A stretch of DNA of 35,730 nt from Frankiales bacterium (GTDB taxonomy: Bacteria; Actinomycetota; Actinomycetes; Mycobacteriales; SCTD01): assembly GCA_025465135.1 (NCBI GenBank), contig JAODNA010000012.1:1-35730 (forward strand), read 5' to 3'. Every line of letters starts with the position of its first letter. Position 1 is the stretch's first letter. Below the pieces are notes generated by a model that did not search any database, was not told the origin of the DNA, and saw nothing but the letters and a program-made list of their open reading frames with translations. The position numbers and the translations under genes are program-made. Positions 24,242 to 30,393 of this stretch are shown in pieces.

Positions 24242-26493
24242 ACGCACCTGTCCGCTTCTTCGCCGCGCTCCTGCTGATCCTCGCGGGCCTCGGTGTCTCG
24301 CCGGCCCACGCGAGCACGCCGCCGGGCCCGAGCATCGAGTTGCGCACGCTGTCCAACCGCGCCGACCTGATCTCGGGCGGTGACGCGTTGATGGAGGTGG
24401 CGCTGCCGGCGCCGGCGACCGGGCTGAAGGTGCTCGTCGACGGCAGCCGCGACGTCACGTCGGCCTTCCGCCAGCTGGACCCGCAGCACTACCGCGGGAT
24501 GGTCGACGGACTGGCGATGGGGGCGAACGTCGTCACCGCGCGGCTCACCGACGGGCAGGAAGCGCGACTGACGGTCGTCAACCACGCGAGCCAGGGCCCA
24601 GTGTTCTCGGGCCCGCAGATCCAGCCGTGGTACTGCCTGCCCGGCGCCCTCGATGCGCAGTGCAGCCGACCGGCCGTCTACACCTACCAGTACAAGTCGT
24701 CGGTCACGGGCAAGTTCGCGGCGTACGACCCCTCGAGTCCGCCGTCGGATGTCGCGACGACGACGACGGACCAGGGCAAGACGGTGCCGTACGTCGTACG
24801 CATCGAGAACGGCAACCTCGACCGGGCGCAGTACGGCATCGCGGTGCTGTACGACGGCAGCGCGCCGTTCGACCGCTGGACCGGCCCGCCGGCCTGGAAC
24901 CACAAGGTCTACGAGTGGTACGGCGCGGGTTGCTCCACGTCGCACGTCGAGGCACCGACCCCGGACGTGATGCAGGACAACGCGCTGGCCAAGGGCTTCG
25001 CGGTGATGTCCACCGCGCTGTCGGACAACGACTACAACTGCAACATCGCTGTGCAGGCGGAGTCGATCATGATGGCCAAGGAGCACCTGATCGAGACGTA
25101 CGGCGACGTCCGCTACCTGTTCGGGTACGGCTGCTCGGGTGGTTCGATCGCGTCGCTGCAGATCGCCAACGCCTACCCCGGTCTCATCGACGGCGTCATG
25201 GTCTATTGCACGATGCCCGACGTACCGACCCTGGACCTGCTCGACTGCACGGCCCTGCTGCGCTACTTCGAGGATCCGCGGGTGTGGAAGCCGGGTGTGG
25301 TCTGGCCGGACAACCAGCAGGCGAACGTGACGGGCATGCAGAGCACGTCCGTCTGTCACGCCTGGGTCGAGGCCTATCACTACCCGGAGGTGTTCAACCC
25401 GAAGACCGGTGTGGGTTGTCAGGTGACGACCAACGAACCGGCGAAGATGTACGACCCGGTGACGAACCCCGGCGGTCTGCGCTGCTCGCTGCAGGACTAC
25501 ATGGCCAACGTCTTCCCCGAGCGGCCGAAGTCGCAGTGGAGCGACGCCGAGAAGGCGATCGGTCACGGGTTCGCCGGCCGGCCCTATGACAACGTCGGGC
25601 TGATGTACGGCCTGCGGGCGCTGCAGGCAGGTCAGATCAGCGCCGCCCAGTTCGCCGACCTGAACGCGAAGGTCGGCGCCCCGAGCATCGACTGGACCAA
25701 CCAGCCGACGCGGGTCGAGTCCGACCCGGCGACGCTCGCCGCGGCGTACCGCAGCGGTTTCGTCGACGAGGGCAACGGGCTCGACCAGGTCGCCATCATC
25801 GACACCCCCGGCTACATCCCGGGGGACCGCTACGAGATCCACGACAACACCAAGAGCTGGGCGCTTCGGGCGCGACTGGACCACTTCAACGGCAACCACG
25901 ACAACCAGATCCTCTGGTACGGGCTCGAGGGACGGTTCCAGGACAACTTCGGGACGATGGACGCCTGGCTGACGAACGTCGAGAGCGACCACCGCGACAT
26001 CCCGCGAGCGCAGAAGCTGCGCGAGGACAAGCCCGCGGCGGCGAAGGACCAGTGCTACTACCCGGACAACGGCCCGGTCTGCGACGCGGCGTTCGGGCCT
26101 GCGGGCAACCCGCGCTGGGCCGCCGGTGGCTCGATCGCGCAGGACGTCATCAAGTGCCAGTTGAAGCCGCTGGTGCGCTCCGACTTCGCGCCGGCCGTCT
26201 TCGCCGACGACGACTGGGCCGCGCTGCAGGCGGCGTTCCCGACGGGCGTGTGCGACTGGACCAAGGACGGTGTCAGCCAGCAGCCGACGGTCGCGTGGCA
26301 GAGCTACGAGAACGGCCCGGGCGGCGTTGGCCTCGGCGAGCCGCCGACATCGGGGACGGTGGCGGACCCACCTGCTGATGTCCCGGAGGCGTCGTACGTG
26401 TTGCTGCTGCCCCTCCTGGCCGCGGGCCTCCTGGCCGGCCTGCGGATACGCCGGCCCACGGACAGGCAGTCGATCGTCGCGACGACGTCGTAG
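24238..26493 (+). CDS. Secreted DUF6351 protein, paralog 2
   Basis: The 751-aa product repeats the design of paralog 1: signal peptide (about 1-25), LRTLSNRADLISGGDAL, QPWYCLPGALDAQC, the elbow GCSGGS (Cys299, Ser300) and the tail DPPADVPEASYVLLLPL followed by hydrophobic and Arg-rich residues. The elbow has Cys for Ser just before the nucleophile. Sequence agreement is high over the whole length, so the pair arose by tandem duplication. ATGA at 24238-24241 couples the two genes. Probably both act on the same polymer or ester outside the cell. Confidence 0.85.
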   Translation: MNAPVRFFAALLLILAGLGVSPAHASTPPGPSIELRTLSNRADLISGGDALMEVALPAPATGLKVLVDGSRDVTSAFRQLDPQHYRGMVDGLAMGANVVTARLTDGQEARLTVVNHASQGPVFSGPQIQPWYCLPGALDAQCSRPAVYTYQYKSSVTGKFAAYDPSSPPSDVATTTTDQGKTVPYVVRIENGNLDRAQYGIAVLYDGSAPFDRWTGPPAWNHKVYEWYGAGCSTSHVEAPTPDVMQDNALAKGFAVMSTALSDNDYNCNIAVQAESIMMAKEHLIETYGDVRYLFGYGCSGGSIASLQIANAYPGLIDGVMVYCTMPDVPTLDLLDCTALLRYFEDPRVWKPGVVWPDNQQANVTGMQSTSVCHAWVEAYHYPEVFNPKTGVGCQVTTNEPAKMYDPVTNPGGLRCSLQDYMANVFPERPKSQWSDAEKAIGHGFAGRPYDNVGLMYGLRALQAGQISAAQFADLNAKVGAPSIDWTNQPTRVESDPATLAAAYRSGFVDEGNGLDQVAIIDTPGYIPGDRYEIHDNTKSWALRARLDHFNGNHDNQILWYGLEGRFQDNFGTMDAWLTNVESDHRDIPRAQKLREDKPAAAKDQCYYPDNGPVCDAAFGPAGNPRWAAGGSIAQDVIKCQLKPLVRSDFAPAVFADDDWAALQAAFPTGVCDWTKDGVSQQPTVAWQSYENGPGGVGLGEPPTSGTVADPPADVPEASYVLLLPLLAAGLLAGLRIRRPTDRQSIVATTS

Positions 26494-26570
26494 TAGTTGC
26501 CGGTCGGGGTCTCGGTCGCGTCCCTATGGACTAGACCCATGTGCCTTTCTCTCCGACGACGTTCGTTCAC

Positions 26571-26598
26571 GCCACGTGCGATCAGCAACGTGCGTGGC
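26571..26598. promoter_or_regulatory. Inverted repeat upstream of the riboswitch
   Basis: GCCACG (26571-26576) and CGTGGC (26593-26598) form an inverted repeat, and ACGTGCG occurs twice inside it. It could be the terminator of the DUF6351 operon or an operator for the riboswitch-controlled transcript. Confidence 0.35.
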
Positions 26599-26663
26599 AG
26601 CTTGGCGCTGTTTCGGCCTGGGCAGCTTCAGCGGCAGCTTCTACCGCGTCGAAGCCCCCGTCG

Positions 26664-26740
26664 TACGAAAGGGCAAACCCGACCGTAAGGCGGGGACGCA
26701 AAGCCACGGGACCCATCCGGGTCGGCCGGGCTGCCGAATC
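26664..26740 (+). promoter_or_regulatory. Cyclic-di-GMP-I (GEMM-I) riboswitch
   Basis: The core GEMM-I strings are present in order: AAAGGGCAAACC, a stem capped by a GTAA tetraloop (CCGTAAGG), GGGACGCAAAGCC, a variable hairpin (ACCCATCCGGGT), then GGCCGGGCTGCCGA. This matches the Vibrio Vc2-type class I fold with its conserved ligand-binding joints. It ends just before AAAGGAG (26741-26747) and the ATG at 26757, so the switch probably controls translation or early termination of the secreted-protein gene. Confidence 0.95.
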
Positions 26741-26756
26741 AAAGGAGCACCACCCC

Positions 26757-27149
26757 ATGCGCACCTCTCACAAGCTGCTCGGCGCCGCGCTGCTCGTTGG
26801 CGTCGTCGCAACGACCGGCTCCGCGTTCACCGGATCCGGCCTCACGAACAGCGCCGGTGCCAGCCAGTTCGTCGGCGGCACGATCAGCCAGAGCGTGACC
26901 GGTGCCACGCTTTCCAGCCTCCAGTACACATTCGGCGATGCACCGGCCAACACGGCGGTGCACTCCTTCGCACTGACCTTCGCCGACGGAAACGCCGACG
27001 GCGTGACGCCAACGGTGGTGCTCAGCGGCGGTAACGCGGTCGCGTTCACCTGTGACGTCATCGCCGTCACCACACACCTGTCCACCTGCACTACGGCAGG
27101 GGTGGACCGCACCGGCGTCAGCAGCGTCGCCGTCACCGTCGGGAGCTAG
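26757..27149 (+). CDS. Small secreted protein of TasA/camelysin-like layout
   Basis: The 130-aa product has a signal peptide (RTSHKLLGAALLVGVVATTG) with a likely cut near SA-FTGSG, typical of SipW-processed proteins, and a compact beta-rich mature part with two Cys (99 and 111) that may form a disulfide. Proteins of this kind, AFT-x-S-N/G start and VSG-x-TLSSLQYT-like strand, sit next to SipW peptidases in actinobacteria. In Bacillus, TasA and camelysin are fibre or surface proteins of biofilms. A c-di-GMP riboswitch lies upstream, and AAAGGAG lies 9 nt before the ATG. Fibre formation here is inferred. Confidence 0.75.
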   Translation: MRTSHKLLGAALLVGVVATTGSAFTGSGLTNSAGASQFVGGTISQSVTGATLSSLQYTFGDAPANTAVHSFALTFADGNADGVTPTVVLSGGNAVAFTCDVIAVTTHLSTCTTAGVDRTGVSSVAVTVGS

Positions 27150-27157
27150 CCCATGGC

Positions 27158-27197
27158 GGAGCGGTCCGCTGCGGCGGACCGCTCCGCCCTTCATCTT
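27158..27197 (+). terminator. Perfect hairpin between the secreted-protein and signal-peptidase genes
   Basis: GGAGCGGTCCGC (27158-27169) and GCGGACCGCTCC (27174-27185) form an uninterrupted 12-bp GC stem with a 4-nt loop, followed by a T/C-rich stretch with TTCATCTTT. It begins 9 bp after the secreted-protein stop. It is likely a partial terminator or RNA-stabilising 3' end that sets a high ratio of substrate to peptidase. Confidence 0.8.
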
Positions 27198-27215
27198 TGG
27201 ACTGCGAGGGTTCGC

Positions 27216-28721
27216 ATGCACCGCGCTGCGTCGATGGTCACCTGGCTCCTGACTGCCGCGCTCGGGTGCGTCATCGCTCTGGTGGCGACCGGCCAGTTCT
27301 CGATCGTCGAGACACACGGCATCAGCATGCGACCCACCTACACCCAAGGTGACCTCGTCATCGTCAGGCGCGATACCTCATATTCCGCCGGCCAGATCGC
27401 GGCCTACCGCTTGCCCGCCCGACGCGTCGTTGTGCTCCACCGCATCATGGCGAAAGACCCGGCCGGGTACGTGTTCAAGGGCGACAACAACACCTCGCTC
27501 GACTCCGCGCACCCGAAGCCGACGCAGCTCATCGGCCGCGCGATCGTGCACATCCCGCAAGGCGGAGTGTGGCTTCATCGCCTGGTCGCCCCGCTACCTG
27601 TGTCGCTGGTTGTGCTGCTCACGTGCGCCGGCGCCAGCCGCGCGCAGCACCGCACGCGAAGCAACCGAAGGAGACGTCGTATGTCACGAGCCGTGAGGCC
27701 AGGTCACCGCGTGGGTACGCTCGTGCTCTCACCAGCGATGCGTGGCGCTGCTGTCGGTGCCGCTGGCCTGGCCGTTCTCGGCGCGGCACTCGGCGTGCTC
27801 GCCTGGTCGGGGCCGGTGGAGGCGACACGCAGCCAGCAGGTGGGGTCGGGCAGGGCCGTGACGTTCAGCTACTCCGCCCAGGTGCCGCACAGCGCGGCGT
27901 ACGACGGCACCAGTGTGGCGGCGCCGGATCCGGTCTTCCGCAAGCTCGCGAACCAGGTGGCCGTCTTGGTGTCCTACGACGGGGATCCGGGCTCGCTCGC
28001 GGTTGCCGCCGAGCTGGCGACACCGGACGGGTGGCACTCGACGGTCGTCCTCGCCCCCACGACTCGTTTCTCGACGCGGCGATACGACAGCAAGGTGAAG
28101 CTCGACCTCGCTGCACTCACCGCTCGCGGGCACGCTGCGGCCTCGGCGAGCGGAATGCCGGAGACCGACATCAGCGTCTCGATCCGCGCGACGGTCCGGA
28201 CGGCGGCCGGTGCGACGTTCGCCCCGGCCCTTGCGCTGCGGCTCACTCCGCTCCAGCTGGCGTTGGCCGGCACACCGGCTGACCTGCACGTCACCGACAA
28301 CGTCATGACGTCGCGGGTCACCACGGCACCACGCATGATCTCGCTGCAGCGCTGGCAGTTGGCGGCCGGTACCGGGCGCCTGGTCTCGGCCCTGATGTTG
28401 GCCCTGGCCATCGCCGTTGTGGCAATCGGGGGCTTCATCGCTCGGCGTCAACCGGGTGACGAGGTAAGCCGAATACGGCGCCGCTACGCGCCTTTGCTGA
28501 GTCGCGTCCTGCCCATCGATGTGCATGACGCCGGGTTGGTGGTGGACGTGCCCGAGTTCGACACGATGGCCAGACTCGCAGAGCGCAACGGCTCGCTGAT
28601 CCTGCACTGGTCGGGCGGGAAGGTGGAGACGTATCTCGTGCGCGACGAGAGCACGACGTACCGGTTCCGAACCGACGCCGCTGTTTCACATGGTCAACGA
28701 CACCTCGCGCAGGCGGCGTAA
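27216..28721 (+). CDS. SipW-type signal peptidase fused to a DUF5305 domain
   Basis: The 501-aa product starts with a membrane segment (about 8-27) and an S26B-type peptidase core: Ser37 in THGISMRP, His75 in VVVLHRIM, and FKGDNN with Asp90. The Ser/His dyad, not Ser/Lys, marks the SipW/ER type. A second membrane segment (about 120-140) precedes a basic linker. From about residue 156 the DUF5305 part has its own membrane segment (about 175-197), an external domain (200-385), another segment (388-409) and a cytoplasmic tail. ATG 27216 with GAGGG is preferred to ATG 27153, which would run through the hairpin. It should mature the upstream protein. Confidence 0.85.
   Translation: MHRAASMVTWLLTAALGCVIALVATGQFSIVETHGISMRPTYTQGDLVIVRRDTSYSAGQIAAYRLPARRVVVLHRIMAKDPAGYVFKGDNNTSLDSAHPKPTQLIGRAIVHIPQGGVWLHRLVAPLPVSLVVLLTCAGASRAQHRTRSNRRRRRMSRAVRPGHRVGTLVLSPAMRGAAVGAAGLAVLGAALGVLAWSGPVEATRSQQVGSGRAVTFSYSAQVPHSAAYDGTSVAAPDPVFRKLANQVAVLVSYDGDPGSLAVAAELATPDGWHSTVVLAPTTRFSTRRYDSKVKLDLAALTARGHAAASASGMPETDISVSIRATVRTAAGATFAPALALRLTPLQLALAGTPADLHVTDNVMTSRVTTAPRMISLQRWQLAAGTGRLVSALMLALAIAVVAIGGFIARRQPGDEVSRIRRRYAPLLSRVLPIDVHDAGLVVDVPEFDTMARLAERNGSLILHWSGGKVETYLVRDESTTYRFRTDAAVSHGQRHLAQAA
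27667..27683 (+). promoter_or_regulatory. Internal ribosome binding site and in-frame start in the SipW-DUF5305 gene
   Basis: GAAGGAG (27667-27673) stands 7 nt before an in-frame ATG at 27681, exactly at the peptidase/DUF5305 boundary after a run of Arg codons. It could give a separate 346-aa DUF5305 protein besides the fusion. Confidence 0.6.
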
Positions 28722-28856
28722 GCCGGCTGCCCACGCGGCCCTGCGGTCGCCGTACTAGGGACCTGGTTCGTCGGCACCAGACTGCGACGGGCCTTTCGTC
28801 CCTGTTGCCGGCGATGGCTGGGTGTCGATATCAGCAGGGACTCGGAGAGGACGACC

Positions 28857-29903
28857 ATGGCGGTTGGCGACACAACACGAGAGCGCGAGATCGATCTGGC
28901 CGGGGGAGAATCGCTGCCGGCTGCTGATCTCCCTCTCACGGACGGGCTGCTCGCCGGGATTGCCACGGGACAGCTTCGCCTGCACTACCAGCCGATGGTC
29001 TCACTCGTCACTGGTGCGGTCGTCGGCGTCGAAGCCCTCGTCCGCTGGCAACACCCAGAGCACGGTCTGCTTGCCGCGGATGCGTTCATCGACGCGGCGG
29101 AACTCTCCGGCGTGGTCGTCCCGTTGGGCGAGTGGGTTGTCAATGAGGCATGCAGGGCCGCAGTGCGACTGCGGTCGCGCGACGCGGATGCACCCTTCGT
29201 CGCCGTGAACCTGTCGGCGCGGCAACTCTCCGACAGGTCGATCGCCGACACCGTTCGCGATGCCTTGGACAGGCACGGCTGCAAGGGGCAGTGGCTTGCG
29301 ATCGAGATCACCGAGACAGCCGAGGTGAAGGTCATGGCCGCCGCGGTCGCGTCACTGACTGAGCTCAAGCACCTCGGGATCCGACTGGCGATCGACGACT
29401 TCGGGACGGGCTATTCAACGCTTCAGTACCTCACGACGCTGCCCGCCGATGTGCTCAAGCTCGACCGGTCCTTCATCGCTGCGCTCGGACGCGAGCCCGG
29501 CGACACCGCTCTGGTCGCGTCTGTGATCAGCCTGGCCCGTAACGTCGGCGTCGAGTGCGTCGCGGAGGGAATCGAGACTGTCGCGCAGCTCAAGGTCCTG
29601 CAGCAGCTCGGATGCCAGTTCGGGCAGGGCTATTACTTCTCCCGCCCGATCGACGAGACGGCCCTGATCGAGTGGCTGGACAAGCGCGTCCCGGTCGGAT
29701 CGAGACCCGGCCGTCCGCACCCGATCCGCAGCCCCGAGACAGCGCGCATCCTCGCAATGTGCCAGAGCGGTACAAGCGCGCACACGGTCGCGGCGGCGTT
29801 GAACGCCGGCAACAGCCGGACCACGCGCGGTCGCCGCTGGTCGGCATCTGCTGTTGAGGGCGTCGTACGGATGGCCGCGCCGGCCCGCCGCCGGCCAGAG
29901 TAG
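28857..29903 (+). CDS. EAL-domain c-di-GMP phosphodiesterase with C-terminal HTH-like segment
   Basis: The 348-aa protein has an EAL domain at about 28-275 with all metal and catalytic residues: Glu59 in VEALVRW, Asn118, Glu150 in EITET, Asp180-Asp181 in DDFGTGYS, Lys201 in LKLDRS, Glu237 in EGIET and Gln257. It should hydrolyse c-di-GMP to pGpG. No GGDEF or sensor domain is present. Residues about 290-340 (ILAMCQSGTSAHTVAAALN then RRGRRWSASAVEGVVR-like) resemble the HTH region of serine recombinases, so DNA binding is possible. GAGAGGA precedes the ATG. It follows the SipW gene by 135 bp. Confidence 0.9.
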   Translation: MAVGDTTREREIDLAGGESLPAADLPLTDGLLAGIATGQLRLHYQPMVSLVTGAVVGVEALVRWQHPEHGLLAADAFIDAAELSGVVVPLGEWVVNEACRAAVRLRSRDADAPFVAVNLSARQLSDRSIADTVRDALDRHGCKGQWLAIEITETAEVKVMAAAVASLTELKHLGIRLAIDDFGTGYSTLQYLTTLPADVLKLDRSFIAALGREPGDTALVASVISLARNVGVECVAEGIETVAQLKVLQQLGCQFGQGYYFSRPIDETALIEWLDKRVPVGSRPGRPHPIRSPETARILAMCQSGTSAHTVAAALNAGNSRTTRGRRWSASAVEGVVRMAAPARRRPE

Positions 29904-29967
29904 TGACGACCAGCGGCAGCCGACGCTGGGCATGCGATGGTGGAGTTGTGCATGTTGCGACTGCCCC

Positions 29968-30339
29968 ATGACGGAGGATTGGTTCGTCGAAGCAGTCGAG
30001 CGAGTCGCAGAAGCTGGTCGCCAGGCCGGCCTGGCAATCGAGACCGCGGTCGGTGCCTTACGTGAGGGGTGCGAGGCGCACAACGCTGGTCGTTCCATCG
30101 TCGATGTTGTCGACGAGCTGATTGTCGGCGGTGGGCGGGAGACTCGCCTGAGCGCGGCTGACGCGTTTCGTGACTATGAGCGCGCCATCGCCTCGCTGCG
30201 TGCCGGTGTCGTGCGCGCGCTTGTCGACGAGGGCGGCCTGTCGCTCACGGACGTGGCCAAGCGCATGCGGATCTCACGGCAGGCGGCTGCTCGCCTCTAC
30301 GAGGCGGTGCCGGAGCGTGGCGGCGAAGGTCCCGACTGA
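29968..30339 (+). CDS. Small helix-turn-helix protein
   Basis: The 123-aa product has a helical N-terminal part (1-80) and a clear C-terminal HTH (about 91-111: LSLTDVAKRMRISRQAAARLY). It lies between the two EAL genes and may regulate this cluster. I place the start at ATG 29968; longer versions would overlap the EAL gene and add Cys/Trp-rich residues that look like chance translation. No ribosome binding site is evident. I cannot assign it to a narrower family. Confidence 0.72.
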   Translation: MTEDWFVEAVERVAEAGRQAGLAIETAVGALREGCEAHNAGRSIVDVVDELIVGGGRETRLSAADAFRDYERAIASLRAGVVRALVDEGGLSLTDVAKRMRISRQAAARLYEAVPERGGEGPD

Positions 30340-30361
30340 AGCAGGACCAAAGGCCCTGTTG

Positions 30362-30376
30362 GCACCCCCGGGGTGC
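30362..30376. promoter_or_regulatory. 15-bp palindrome before the PAS-EAL gene
   Basis: GCACCCC and GGGGTGC flank a single C. A shorter version, CACCCCGGGGTG, occurs at 9712-9723 ahead of the DUF6318 gene. The GTG at 30373 lies inside it, which argues for the ATG at 30394 as the true start and for this being a control site. Confidence 0.4.
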
Positions 30377-30393
30377 GGACCGACGGTCTGCTC

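Noticed and set aside
24079-25992. A 637-codon minus-strand open frame across the second DUF6351 gene
   Set aside because: Repetitive Val/Arg/Asp composition with no recognisable domain; antisense to a well-supported secreted protein.
21989-26493. Naming the DUF6351 proteins as tannase or hydroxybutyrate-oligomer hydrolase
   Set aside because: Only a GxSGGS-type elbow is shared by eye; not enough to name a substrate.
27153-27215. An N-terminal extension of the signal peptidase from ATG 27153
   Set aside because: It would be translated from the hairpin itself, has no ribosome site and adds residues unlike the family.
28722-28856. A second riboswitch before the first EAL gene
   Set aside because: The gap has some pairing (GGGAC and GTCCC) but none of the conserved strings of GEMM-I, GEMM-II or the c-di-AMP switch.
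29854-29967. A longer N-terminus for the small HTH protein
   Set aside because: It overlaps the EAL gene in another frame and reads as chance Cys/Trp/Arg-rich sequence.
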